This document shows positions 28,344 to 37,847 of a DNA stretch of 64,000 bases, piece after piece (the first letter of the stretch is position 1; each line of letters starts with the position of its first letter). The translations under genes were made by a program, and so were the position numbers. The stretch spans positions 310,001 to 374,000 of the forward strand of contig JACJIB010000004.1 in the NCBI GenBank assembly GCA_014138645.1, read 5' to 3'. Source of the stretch: Methylorubrum thiocyanatum (GTDB lineage Bacteria; Pseudomonadota; Alphaproteobacteria; Rhizobiales; Beijerinckiaceae). The notes beneath the pieces are model-generated. The model had not been told where the DNA came from and did no database searches. It saw only the letters and a list, made by a program, of their open reading frames with translations.

Positions 28344-28619
28344 ATGACCGAAACACCCCGGCCCCGCGTGAAGTATGTGATTGGGCCCGACGGCAGCCCC
28401 CTGACGATCGCCGATCTCCCCCCCGTCACCACCCGCCGCTGGGTCATCCGCCGCAAGGCCGAGGTCGTGGCCGCCGTGCGCGGCGGCCTGCTCAGCCTGG
28501 AGGAGGCCTGCCAGCGCTACACGCTGACCACGGAAGAATTCCTGAGCTGGCAGTATTCCATCGACCAGCACGGGCTGGCCGGGCTGCGGACCACGCGGAT
28601 CCAGCATTACCGTCACTGA
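28344..28619 (+). CDS. sciP: SciP-type CtrA inhibitor (DUF1153)
   Basis: A 91-residue protein with the DUF1153 signature: KYVIGPDGSPLTIADLPP, then RRWVIRRKAEVVAAVRGGLLSLEEACQRY and EEFLSWQ, a helix-turn-helix of the transposase type. In Caulobacter SciP binds CtrA and blocks its activation of promoters late in the cell cycle. Its place between flgD and the fliF operon fits control of flagellar timing. I start at Met 28344 (MTETPRP), where the family begins; longer in-frame starts lack support. A hairpin terminator follows. Confidence 0.9.
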   Translation: MTETPRPRVKYVIGPDGSPLTIADLPPVTTRRWVIRRKAEVVAAVRGGLLSLEEACQRYTLTTEEFLSWQYSIDQHGLAGLRTTRIQHYRH

Positions 28620-28642
28620 TCGTTTCAACCGTTCGATCCGTA

Positions 28643-28668
28643 CGTTGCGCATGCCTGTTCACGCAACG
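28643..28668. repeat. Inverted repeat downstream of sciP
   Basis: CGTTGCG (28643-28649) and CGCAACG (28662-28668) are perfect 7-bp arms around a 12-nt loop, just before the terminator-like hairpin. It may form part of a tandem hairpin 3' end. Confidence 0.45.
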
Positions 28669-28674
28669 CAGGAG

Positions 28675-28713
28675 GAGCCGCCTTCGGAGCACCGGGGCGG
28701 CTCTCGTCGTTTC
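28675..28713 (+). terminator. Terminator-like hairpin after sciP
   Basis: GAGCCGCC (28675-28682) pairs with GGCGGCTC (28696-28703) around a 13-nt loop, followed by TCGTCGTTTCC. The U content is modest, but the position between sciP and the fliF operon suits transcription termination. Confidence 0.6.
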
Positions 28714-28767
28714 CGGACCCGTTCGGCGGATCGCGGCGGCGACTTCGTGAACGGCACGGCGCAGGCG

Positions 28768-28783
28768 TTAACGCCTCGCTAAC
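28768..28783. promoter_or_regulatory. CtrA-box-like site upstream of fliF
   Basis: TTAA-CGCCTCG-CTAAC differs at one position from the CtrA site TTAA-N7-TTAAC and lies about 70 bp before the fliF GTG. fliF operons are CtrA targets in Caulobacter. The presence of a CtrA inhibitor gene (sciP) right upstream strengthens the case, but binding is not shown by sequence alone. Confidence 0.5.
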
Positions 28784-28851
28784 CACGGACCGGGCAATTC
28801 TTGCCGGGCGGACGCGTCTCCTCGCATCCGCTGTCGTAGGCGTGCCCGGCC

Positions 28852-30468
28852 GTGAAACCCATCCTCGATCTGGTGACGAAGCTCGGGCCCGCGCGCATCG
28901 CCGCGATGGCGGCCGTGACGCTGACGCTGGTCGGCTTCTTCGCCTTCGTGATCCTGCGGGTCTCGCGGCCCGACATGGGCGTGCTGTTCTCCGACCTGTC
29001 GATGCAGGATTCCTCCGCGGTGATCCGCGAGCTCGACGCGCGCGGCATCGCCTACGAGACCAAGGGCGAGCTGGGCCAGACCGTGCTGGCGCCCCGCGCC
29101 GATCTGGCCAAGCTGCGGATGGACTTCGCCGGCAAGGGCCTGCCCGCTCAGGGCGGCATCGGCTACGAGATCTTCGACAAGGGCGACGCCTTCTCCTCGA
29201 CGAGCTTCGTCCAGAACGTGAACCACCTGCGGGCGATGGAGGGCGAGCTCGCCCGCTCGATCCGCGCCATCGGCCGGGTCCAGGCGGCCCGCGTCCACCT
29301 CGTCATCCCCGAACGCCGCCTGTTCGAGCGCGACCGCGAGGCGCCCTCGGCGGCCATCGTGGTCAAGCTGATGGGCGATCTCGACCCGAGCCAGGTGCGG
29401 GCGATCCGGCATCTGGCCGCCTCCGCGGTCGAGGGGCTGAAGCCCGAGCGGGTCTCGATCGTCGACGAGCGCGGCCGGCTGCTCGCCGACGGCGCCCGCG
29501 GCGCCGAGGCGGAAGGGGCGGGCGCCCTGGAGGAGCGGCAGGCCGGCATCGAGCGGCGGATGCGCGCGCAGATCGAGGAGATCGTGGCCGGCATCGTCGG
29601 CCAGGGCCGTGCCCGGGTGCAGGTCACCGCCGAACTCGACCTCAACCGGGTCGAGAGCCGCTCGGAGAGCTTCGACCCCGAGAGCCGCGTCGTCCGTTCC
29701 ACCCAGACCCGCTCGGAGAATTCGCTGACCGGCGGGGCGGAGGGGCAGGTCAGCGTCGGCAACGAATTGCCCGGCGCCAACCAGAACCAGCCCCCGCCGC
29801 AGCAGAAGGATTCCTCGCAGAAGAACGAGGAGGTCACGAATTACGAGATCTCCCGCGTCACCAAGGTCGAGACCCTGGAGGGCGGGCGCCTCAAGCGCCT
29901 CTCGGTGGCGGTGCTGGTCGACGGCGTCTACGCCCCCGGCGCCGACGGCAAGGCCGCCTACCAGCCCCGCTCCGATGCCGAGATCGCGCGCATCGCCGCG
30001 CTGGTGCGCACCGCGGTCGGCTACGACAAGGCCCGCGGCGATCAGGTCGAGGTGGTCAACCTGCGCTTCGCCGAGACGCCCGCCGCCGCCGAATTCGCCG
30101 AGCCCGGCCTGATCCAGTCGTTCCTGAGCCCGAGCAAGGAGGACGTGATGCGCCTCGTGGAGCTCGCGGTGCTGAGCCTGCTCACCCTGATCGTGCTGAT
30201 GGCGGTGGTGCGTCCGCTCCTGCGCCGCGTGCTCGAATCGGACGCGCCGGTGGCGGCGCTCGCCGGCCCGGCGCTGGCGCTGGCCGGGGCGGGCGGCGAG
30301 GGGCCGACCGAGATCGCGGTGCGCGAGAACAGCACCAACAAGTTCCTCGAATCGGCGAAGATCAACGGCCAGATCCAGGCCGAGACGGTGGAGCGCGTGG
30401 TCGACATGGTGCGGGCGAGCCCGACCGAGACGGTCGAGGTGCTGCGCAACTGGATCCACGATTCCTGA
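28852..30468 (+). CDS. fliF: Flagellar MS-ring protein FliF
   Basis: A 538-residue protein that forms the MS ring in the inner membrane around the export gate. The first membrane helix is at about 21-42. YscJ/FliF ring-building domains follow (ELDARGIAYETKGELGQTVLAPRADLAKLRMDFAGKGLPA region; FVQNVNHLRAMEGELARSI). The beta-collar region contains NQPPPQQKDSSQKNEEVTNYE, and the second helix is at about 435-458. The C-terminal tail (LESAKINGQIQAETVERVVDMV) binds FliG. The GTG start at 28852 gives a normal length. It heads the fliF-fliG-fliH-fliN-flbD operon. Confidence 0.96.
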   Translation: MKPILDLVTKLGPARIAAMAAVTLTLVGFFAFVILRVSRPDMGVLFSDLSMQDSSAVIRELDARGIAYETKGELGQTVLAPRADLAKLRMDFAGKGLPAQGGIGYEIFDKGDAFSSTSFVQNVNHLRAMEGELARSIRAIGRVQAARVHLVIPERRLFERDREAPSAAIVVKLMGDLDPSQVRAIRHLAASAVEGLKPERVSIVDERGRLLADGARGAEAEGAGALEERQAGIERRMRAQIEEIVAGIVGQGRARVQVTAELDLNRVESRSESFDPESRVVRSTQTRSENSLTGGAEGQVSVGNELPGANQNQPPPQQKDSSQKNEEVTNYEISRVTKVETLEGGRLKRLSVAVLVDGVYAPGADGKAAYQPRSDAEIARIAALVRTAVGYDKARGDQVEVVNLRFAETPAAAEFAEPGLIQSFLSPSKEDVMRLVELAVLSLLTLIVLMAVVRPLLRRVLESDAPVAALAGPALALAGAGGEGPTEIAVRENSTNKFLESAKINGQIQAETVERVVDMVRASPTETVEVLRNWIHDS

Positions 30469-30511
30469 TGAACGCCGTGGCCCCCCATAGCCGGGAGAGA
30501 GGAGAAGGTTC

Positions 30512-31567
30512 GTGTCCGCGGGCGTAAACTTCACCGCCGCCATGGAGAGCGTCGATGCCTCGAAGGCGTTCGCCGAGATGCCGGGGCCGCAGCGCGCCGC
30601 CGCGCTGCTGCTGCTGCTCGGCGAGGACGAGGGCGCGCCGATCTGGCAGCGCCTCGACGAGGACGAGATCAAGCTCGTCAGCCACGCCATGGTGCAGCTC
30701 GGCTCGCTCGAAGCCGGCACCGTCGAGAAGCTGATCGTCGATTTCGTCTCGCGGCTGTCGTCCGGCGGGGGCATCACCTCGAACTTCGAGCGCACCGAGT
30801 CGCTCCTGCTCAAGATCTTCCCCCCTGAGCAGGTCTCCTCGATCATGGCGGAGATCAAGGGGGCCTCCGGAAAGCGCGTCTGGGCGAGCCTGACCCAGAT
30901 CGACCCCGAGATCCTCGCGAACTTCCTGCGCAACGAGTACCCGCAGACGGTGGCGGTGGTGCTGTCGAAGGTGCGGGCCGACTACGCCGCCAAGGTGCTC
31001 ACCATCCTGCCGGAGGAGTTCGCCATCGACGTGCTCAACCGGATGCTGCGCATGGAGACGGTGCAGAAGGAGGCCCTGCGCCACATCGAGGAGACTCTGC
31101 GCACGGAGTTCGTCTCGACCATCGCCCAGACCACGCGGCGCGACGCGCACGAACTCATGGCCGAGGTGTTCAACGCCTTCGACCGGCAGACCGAGACCCG
31201 CTTCCTCGCGGCGATCGACCAGGCCAACCGCGGCTCGGCCAAGAAGATCCGCCAGCTCATGTTCACCTTCGAGGATCTGCTGAAGCTCGATCCGGGCTCG
31301 GTCCAGACCCTGATGCGCAAGGTCGACAACGACACCCTGTGCCGGGCGCTGAAGGGCGCCGACGAGCGGGTGCGCGCCTTCTTCATGCGGCAGATGTCGA
31401 CCCGCGCGGCCAAGAACCTCACCGACGAGATGGGCTCGATGGGACCGATCCGCCTCAAGGAGGTGGATGAGGCGCAGGCCAAGATGACGGAACTTGCCAA
31501 GGAGCTGGCCGAGAAGGGCGAGATCATGATCGCCAAGAACGGCGGCGAGGAGGAGCTGGTCTATTGA
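30512..31567 (+). CDS. fliG: Flagellar motor switch protein FliG
   Basis: A 351-residue C-ring protein that couples stator force to rotation. The N-terminal domain (about 20-110) binds FliF. The middle domain contains EYPQTVAVVLSKVRADYAAKVL and the typical EHPQ-like motif (NEYPQ here). The C-terminal charged torque domain (about 240-335) includes the FTFEDLLKLDPGSVQTLMRKVDNDTL region. GTG 30512 is preceded by a purine-rich GAGAGGAGAAGG. The stop overlaps the fliH TTG start. Confidence 0.96.
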   Translation: MSAGVNFTAAMESVDASKAFAEMPGPQRAAALLLLLGEDEGAPIWQRLDEDEIKLVSHAMVQLGSLEAGTVEKLIVDFVSRLSSGGGITSNFERTESLLLKIFPPEQVSSIMAEIKGASGKRVWASLTQIDPEILANFLRNEYPQTVAVVLSKVRADYAAKVLTILPEEFAIDVLNRMLRMETVQKEALRHIEETLRTEFVSTIAQTTRRDAHELMAEVFNAFDRQTETRFLAAIDQANRGSAKKIRQLMFTFEDLLKLDPGSVQTLMRKVDNDTLCRALKGADERVRAFFMRQMSTRAAKNLTDEMGSMGPIRLKEVDEAQAKMTELAKELAEKGEIMIAKNGGEEELVY

Positions 31568-32190
31568 GCGCGCGCGCCTCCCGTCCCTTCCTGTTCGACA
31601 CCGATTTCGGCCGCCCGCGCGGCCCCTCCCCCGCCGACGCGGAGGCCCTGGCCCGGGCCGAGGCCGAGCGCGCGGCCCTGGAGGCGGCGGCCTATGCCCG
31701 CGGCCTCCAGGACGGCCGCTCGGAGGCCGCGCTCCAGGAACAGGCCCGTCTCGCCGACGCCCTGACCCGGGTCGGCCTCGCCGCCGCCGGCCTCCTCAAC
31801 CAGTCCGACCTCCGCGACGGCGAGCGCGAGGCGCAGGCGCTCGCCTTCGCGGGGGCGCTGGCCCGCCGGATCGCGGGCGAGGCCCTCGACGCGCGCCCCC
31901 TGGCGGCGGTGGAGGAGGCGGCCCGCTCGGCGCTTCGCCACCTGCGCGGCGTGCCCCACCTCGTCCTGCGGGTGAACGAGGGGCTGGTCGATGAGGCCGA
32001 GACGCTGATGCGGCGCCTGTCGCGCGAGCACGGCTTCGAGGGCCGCCTCGTGGTGCTGGGCGAGCCCGACATGGCGCCGGGCGACGCCCGGCTCGAATGG
32101 GCCGACGGCGGCGTCGTGCGCGAGCGCGCCCGCATCGAGGCGGCTTTGGACGCCGCCCTCTCCCCCAATTTCGCAAACGCCGAGGCCTGA
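31564..32190 (+). CDS. fliH: FliH-like flagellar export ATPase regulator (FlbE type)
   Basis: A 208-residue protein with an Ala/Glu/Arg-rich N-terminal helix (about 25-75, AEALARAEAERAALEAAAYARGLQDGRSEAALQEQ region) and a C-terminal FliH/YscL-like domain (about 85-200). FliH holds the ATPase FliI near the C-ring. Sequence conservation is low in alphaproteobacteria, where the gene at this position in Caulobacter is flbE/fliH, so the call rests on position and architecture. It starts at TTG 31564, overlapping the fliG stop (TTGA). Confidence 0.78.
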   Translation: MSARASRPFLFDTDFGRPRGPSPADAEALARAEAERAALEAAAYARGLQDGRSEAALQEQARLADALTRVGLAAAGLLNQSDLRDGEREAQALAFAGALARRIAGEALDARPLAAVEEAARSALRHLRGVPHLVLRVNEGLVDEAETLMRRLSREHGFEGRLVVLGEPDMAPGDARLEWADGGVVRERARIEAALDAALSPNFANAEA

Positions 32191-32195
32191 GCCCG

Positions 32196-32543
32196 ATGTC
32201 GAGCGACGATTTCAGCCTGCCCCAGCTCAACGAGGGTGACCTGCCCTACGACGAGGGCGGCCCCGGTTCCGTCCGCGACGCGCCGACGAGCCCGAAGAAC
32301 GCGGCCGACCTCGAACAGGTCTTCGACGTGCCGGTGGTGGTCTCGGCGGTGCTGGGCTCCTCGCGCATGCCGATCGGAGACCTCCTGCGCCTCGGCCCCG
32401 GCGCCGTGCTCGAACTCGACCGCAAGGTCGGCGAGGCCATCGACATCTTCGTCAACAACCGCCTCGTCGCCCGCGGCGAGGTCGTGCTGGTCGATGAGCG
32501 CCTCGGCGTCACCATGACCGAGATCATCAAGAACGATCACTGA
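32196..32543 (+). CDS. fliN: Flagellar motor switch protein FliN
   Basis: A 115-residue C-ring protein. The SpoA domain occupies the C-terminal two thirds: DVPVVVSAVLGSSRMPIGDLLRLGPGAVLELDRKVGEAIDIFVNNRLVARGEVVLVDERLGVTMTEII region, with DLLRLGPGAVLELD and NNRLVARGEVV as landmarks. The N-terminus (1-35) is acidic and disordered. Met 32196 (MSSDDF) is the natural start, 5 bp after the fliH stop. Strong hairpins separate it from flbD. Confidence 0.95.
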   Translation: MSSDDFSLPQLNEGDLPYDEGGPGSVRDAPTSPKNAADLEQVFDVPVVVSAVLGSSRMPIGDLLRLGPGAVLELDRKVGEAIDIFVNNRLVARGEVVLVDERLGVTMTEIIKNDH

Positions 32544-32555
32544 TCCTTTGGTGTG

Positions 32556-32632
32556 CCGATCCCGGCCTGCGGCCCGGATCGGTACGTCCGGCGGACGGCC
32601 GCCGCCCCGCCTTCGCGGGGGGCAGCCGTCCG
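32556..32632 (+). other. Two strong hairpins between fliN and flbD
   Basis: Hairpin A has CCGATCC (32556-32562) pairing with GGATCGG (32576-32582), extendable to a 12-bp stem with one mismatch. Hairpin B has CGGACGGC (32592-32599) pairing with GCCGTCCG (32625-32632), enclosing CCCCGC-CTTC-GCGGGG (32605-32620). No U-tract follows. They may stabilise the upstream mRNA, partly terminate it, or protect a processing site, and so lower FlbD relative to the C-ring proteins. Confidence 0.5.
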
Positions 32633-32662
32633 AACCGGAAGAATTTTCGGAGACACCACGCC

Positions 32663-34033
<1,371 letters not shown>

Positions 34034-34059
34034 GGTAGGGTCGGCCCGATACGCCGGTC

Positions 34060-35039
34060 CTATGACATCAGCGCCGTTGGGGCGAGAGCGGAGGGCAGCA
34101 CAGCCGCGCTGCGCATCCGCGCAGAAATTCTCTCACTCCAGGCTCCCAGCCGCCCGGCGGCATGGAACGCGGCGGCGGCGACCAGCAGGCCGGCAACGCA
34201 ATCGCAGGCATAGTGAGCACCGTGTGTCACGGCCGAAGCCGCCATCACGGTATTCAGCAGGACCACGGCCCAGCGCAAACGCTTGAGTGGCCAGAACGCA
34301 GCCGTAACGAGGTAGGCGACCGCGCAGTGGAGTGAGGAAAGGAGATCACGGGCCCGACCTCGTCCAGCCAGACTACGCGCAGTGTGCCGTCACGCAGAGC
34401 GCGCAGCTCCGTGAGCGGTGTCGCGCCCTGGAACAGCAGATGCACCTTGTCCGGACCGACGAGACTTGCAGCGCCCTCTGCCGGCAGCAAGGCGCTGACT
34501 GCCACCATGATCATCACGCACAGGATAAAGGACGATACGAATCGGTCGGACCGGCGCACCTCGCCGAGGGCCACAAGGATGACGGGCGCGAAACCCAGTT
34601 GCGGGAAGAATGCATCGTAGGCCCAACCCAAGACCTCGATCAGACCGCTCCGATCAACCATAGCCGATTGAAAATTCATCCAATCAAAACCAAATGCGCG
34701 ATCAATACTGACAAAAAGGTCATCGCGCAGAGGCAGCCCAAACGATTGAACTCCGTAGCCAAGAGCACAGGTCGCAGGAAGCTGTATGATCATTACAGAA
34801 GCAAGAGCAAGAGCAGCACTGAAGCGGGGCCATGGGATTGTGCGAGTACCGAAATAGACAGCGCCGGCCATCATCGAGATCGGGACGAGCCATTGGGACA
34901 TAGGAATGCGGACCCAAACCCCCGTCAGACTTTGAATGCAAAAGGCAGCTGCAACCGACAGGAGCAGCAGGACGCAGGTCGGAGGCGATAGGCCTACAGC
35001 CTCCACCATCCTGGCTGGAAAGGTGCGCCGGAAAAGCAT
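34060..35039 (-). pseudogene. Frameshifted PAP2-superfamily membrane phosphatase/transferase
   Basis: The first 235 or so codons (35039 down to about 34338) encode a multi-helix membrane protein that ends at EVGPVISFP. There the frame is lost by one missing base in the Pro codon (plus strand about 34335-34343). In the other frame the sequence continues as SLHCAVAYLV and through THGAHYACDCVAG to a stop at 34060. Joined, this gives about 326 residues with the PSLH and HxxxD motifs of the PAP2/Aur1-like family. The break lies just before the catalytic PSLH motif, so the protein is inactive unless it is a sequencing error. The gene is richer in A+T than its neighbours, suggesting transfer. Confidence 0.8.
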
Positions 35040-35284
35040 GGCACGCTCACTCGCAAGATGCCGGACTCTCGCGCAGTGCGTGTTTCAATCAGATGAAATC
35101 AACTTTTGCGTCACAACATTTTTAAACAGGAGCCGTCGGACTGCCGGTCGCGGCATCCGTTCGACGGGTCCGGCGGGCGCGAACATCGTGGGCTGGTACG
35201 TGGGCACCCGCTCGATGACAGGTCGCAACGCGGTCATCGAGCAAAGCTCGGGCAATGGGGCCTGCCACGCAGTCCAGCGCCCCC
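35040..35284. other. Gap upstream of the PAP2 pseudogene
   Basis: 245 bp. The first 80 bp next to the pseudogene are AT-rich and probably held its promoter. A weak minus-strand open frame across the rest (35085-35288) shows no recognisable feature and I do not call it. Confidence 0.4.
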
Positions 35285-35569
35285 TCACCGCTTCTTGGCG
35301 AACTGCGCCTCGTACTCGGCGTTCTGCGCCGCCCGCGCCTGCTCGATCTTGCGCAGGGTGAGGAAGCGGACGATGTCGAACTCGACGTCGCGGATCGTCT
35401 CCTCGATCAGGTGGCGCTGGAGCAGGATGCGGGGATCGTCCCCGGCCAGGTTCTCGCGGTCCTGCAGCCGCTGCACCGCCTGCCGGACGACCGTGTAGAC
35501 CTGCTCGCGCTCCTCCCGGCTCATGGACGGGCTGACGGCGCGGGCGATGAGGTCGGTGAAATCCGCCAT
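35285..35569 (-). CDS. Small helical hypothetical protein
   Basis: A 94-residue, highly charged, probably all-helical protein (MADFTDLIARAVSPSMSREEREQ... ending QFAKKR) without signal peptide or membrane helix. The sequence VRQAVQRLQD and LQRHLIEETIRDVEFDIVRFLTLRKIEQARAAQ looks like helices able to pair as a coiled coil. I do not recognise a family. I begin at Met 35569; an in-frame upstream start would run through a low-complexity basic stretch. Palindromic repeats lie immediately upstream. Confidence 0.6.
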   Translation of the reverse strand: MADFTDLIARAVSPSMSREEREQVYTVVRQAVQRLQDRENLAGDDPRILLQRHLIEETIRDVEFDIVRFLTLRKIEQARAAQNAEYEAQFAKKR

Positions 35570-35623
35570 GACAGTCGTTCGATGAGAGCCGTTCCGGGGT
35601 GAGCCGTTCGCCCGCCGCCGCTT

Positions 35624-35735
35624 AGAGCGCATCCCGGCGAAGGGGAAGCCGGTTCGTCGGAACGCGCGTCGGAACCGAGGACCTAGAGCGCATTCCGACG
35701 AAGTGGAAACCGGTTCGTCGAAAGAATGCGCGTCA
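35624..35735. repeat. Two tandem copies of an intergenic palindromic repeat
   Basis: Copy 1 (about 35624-35670) and copy 2 (about 35685-35735) both begin AGAGCGCAT, share the GAAGyGGAArCCGGTTCGTCG core and end in a GCGCGTC or TGCGCGTC box. In copy 2 the arms are perfect: GCGCATTC (35688-35695) with GAATGCGC (35724-35731), and CGACGA (35696-35701) with TCGTCG (35715-35720). Similar dispersed palindromes (AGAGCGC...GGAAACCGGTT) are common in Hyphomicrobiales genomes. Confidence 0.75.
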
Positions 35736-35785
35736 AAACAAAAACCTAGAGACGCCGACCTGATGCAACCAGGTCGGACACGGCT

Positions 35786-37132
35786 CTAGAGCCGGTTGTC
35801 GTTGATCGCTGCGGTCACGAGCGAGACCGAACTCCACAGGACGGTGAAGCAGAACAGGGCGGCGAACACGGCGTAGAAGGGCGCCGGGTATTCCGAGTAG
35901 GTCGGCAGCAGGGGCGGCACGAAGGTCGCGAGGTAGATCTGCTGCTTGGCCGCCGCGATCCGGGCACGGTCGAGGATCAGTTGCAGCGAGGCATTGAGCT
36001 TCTCCGCCACCGTCTGCTCGACCATCAGGCTCTCGTATTCGAGCAGGGCCTGGGTGAGGTTGTGCTCGGAATTCGAGACGATGCCGTCGGTGGTGAGGCG
36101 GCTCTGCAAGTCCTTGATCTGCCCGTCGAGGGCGCCGACGGTGGCCACGAGCACCTGGATGCCGCGGCTCTTCTCGTCGAGCTTGGAGTCGCGCAGGACG
36201 CGCAGGTCGTTCTCCGCCTTGATCTTGTCCTTGCGCAGGAGTTCGATCGTGGTCACGGCGGCCTCGGCCGACTTGACCGGATCGATGATGCCCCAGCGGT
36301 TGCGGAACTCCTGAAGCGCGAGCCGCGCCTGCGTGAGCCGCGCGGCCGACTGCTCCACCTCCTTCGTGGCGTTGGCGATCATGTCGGCCTGGGCCCGGCG
36401 CGAGATGCCGTTGATCAGGGTCTCGGACCGGGCGATCACCTCCTGCGAGATCGCGACCGCATCTTCGGGCTTGAAGGCGCGCACCTTGAGGTGGATCACG
36501 CCGGAGATCGCATCGATCTGCGCGATCACGTGCTGGCGCCAGTAGCGCACCAGCTTCTCCACCGGCTGACGGTCGTCGTAGCGGGCCCAGAAGTCGATCC
36601 CGCCTTCCGAGAACATCTTGCCGAGCCCGAGCTTGGAATCGATGCCCTCCACCATCGGCCGGCTGCCGATGTAGTCGCGCAGGATGAAGCTGTCCTGGCT
36701 GTTGTGCTTCTGGATCAGGTCGGTGTGCAGGCCGAGTTCGGCGCTGGCCATCGGCTCGACGTTGCCGCGCACGGCGAACTGCGATTCGACGATGTATTGC
36801 GGGCTGGCGATCACGAAGACGTAGAGGCCGATCACCGCGGTCGGCGCCAGGGCGAACAGGGCGTAGCTGCGGAACAGCCGCTTGGCCATCCGCTCCGGCG
36901 GACGCGCCTCCCGCGGGCGCAGCCCGGGCAGCCGCGTCCATTCGAGGGTGCGGCGCGCCCGCGCGACCAGCGCCCCGCCGCGGCGCCGGCCCTCGCCCGG
37001 GGTGACCGGCTCGATCGTTTCGGCGTTGCGCCGCAGATCCGGCACGGAGCGCCGGGCGAGATCCATGAGCGACTGGACGCTCGGGCTCGGCCGGACCCTG
37101 GTCGCCTGCTTGACCTCGTCGTCGGAACTCAT
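35786..37132 (-). CDS. Capsule/exopolysaccharide export inner-membrane protein (KpsE/CtrB/Wzz-like)
   Basis: A 448-residue polysaccharide co-polymerase-type protein. A basic Arg/Pro-rich N-terminus (1-80) is followed by helix 1 (about 88-108), a long periplasmic domain rich in coiled coil (about 110-410; NATKEVEQSAARLTQARLALQEFRN and RKDKIKAENDLRVLRDSK regions) and helix 2 (about 415-440). The SPQYIVESQFAVRG block after helix 1 is typical of KpsE/BexC/CtrB proteins. These link the ABC exporter to the outer-membrane channel. No other capsule gene is close by, so the polymer is unknown. Met 37132 is the natural start (MSSDDEV). Confidence 0.85.
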   Translation of the reverse strand: MSSDDEVKQATRVRPSPSVQSLMDLARRSVPDLRRNAETIEPVTPGEGRRRGGALVARARRTLEWTRLPGLRPREARPPERMAKRLFRSYALFALAPTAVIGLYVFVIASPQYIVESQFAVRGNVEPMASAELGLHTDLIQKHNSQDSFILRDYIGSRPMVEGIDSKLGLGKMFSEGGIDFWARYDDRQPVEKLVRYWRQHVIAQIDAISGVIHLKVRAFKPEDAVAISQEVIARSETLINGISRRAQADMIANATKEVEQSAARLTQARLALQEFRNRWGIIDPVKSAEAAVTTIELLRKDKIKAENDLRVLRDSKLDEKSRGIQVLVATVGALDGQIKDLQSRLTTDGIVSNSEHNLTQALLEYESLMVEQTVAEKLNASLQLILDRARIAAAKQQIYLATFVPPLLPTYSEYPAPFYAVFAALFCFTVLWSSVSLVTAAINDNRL

Positions 37133-37388
37133 CGAATGGGGGTCCTCACGGATCCGCTTCCGGAGCGCGCCCGTGCGGGAGACCGCGCGCCAGTCCCCTC
37201 GCGATACGCTCGGGCCAGGCTCGTCGGCAAGCTCGGGGCGGCATCCTGTCTGTCGGTTCAGGTCACGTTCTTTTCGGCCCTTTTTAAGGCGCGGCGATCC
37301 GCCGGGATTGCGCCCCGGGCGGGGGGCTTGCGATACCGCCCCCGAAACAGGGAGCGGCCCGAATCGCGCGGGGCCGGCGGGAGGACAC

Positions 37389-37847
37389 GTGGCACGGTGG
37401 CAGGATTCCGGCGGGGCGGCCCGCGCGGATGCGATCGGAACCGGCAAGGTCGGAACCGGTCAGCTCGAGACGGCCAACGGCAGGACAGACAAGGTCAGGA
37501 CAGCCAAGGCCGGGTTCTCGGACCTCGTGCTGGTCTGCCGCAAATGCGCCAAGCGCCAGGGCGTCGACCGCAAGCAGATCGGCCGCGCGATCAAGCGGGC
37601 GTTCAAGCAGGTGCCGCGCGAGAAGGGCGCAGGAAAGGATACCGGCAAAGGTTTCAAGGTCCGGGTGCTGGAGACGGGCTGTCTCGGCCCCTGTCCCAAG
37701 CGGATGCTGACGCTGGCCACGCCGGATTCCCTGGCCCGGCGGCGCGTCCTCCTCGTCGACCCGGCGCTGGACGCCTTCGGTCCCGAGGCGCTCGTCCTGG
37801 CCCCTTTGGACCCGGAGACTCCGGCCGTCGGAGCCGGACATGGCTGA
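37389..37847 (+). CDS. Thioredoxin-like (2Fe-2S) ferredoxin-domain protein
   Basis: A 152-residue protein. The N-terminal 45 residues are low-complexity and charged. The rest is a thioredoxin-fold ferredoxin with four cysteines in two pairs, CRKC (after SDLVLV) and CLGPC (in LETGCLGPCPKRMLTLATP), the pattern of NuoE-like or (2Fe-2S) ferredoxin-domain proteins. It probably carries electrons or is a regulatory Fe-S protein. GTG 37389 has GGGAGGA just upstream; the longer frame has no support. It overlaps the next gene by 8 bp, so the two are coupled. Confidence 0.8.
   Translation: MARWQDSGGAARADAIGTGKVGTGQLETANGRTDKVRTAKAGFSDLVLVCRKCAKRQGVDRKQIGRAIKRAFKQVPREKGAGKDTGKGFKVRVLETGCLGPCPKRMLTLATPDSLARRRVLLVDPALDAFGPEALVLAPLDPETPAVGAGHG

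Noticed and set aside
28790..28810. A sigma-54 promoter before fliF (GGGCAATTCTTGCC)
   Set aside because: The spacing between GG and GC is 9, not 10, and fliF-class operons are normally CtrA-controlled rather than sigma-54-controlled.
34060..35039. Programmed frameshifting in the PAP2 gene
   Set aside because: The shift site has no classic slippery heptamer, and such control is not known in this family. Simple mutation or a sequencing error is likelier.
35085..35288. A 67-codon minus-strand frame upstream of the PAP2 pseudogene
   Set aside because: No ribosome site or family features; it overlaps the end of the small gene at 35285.
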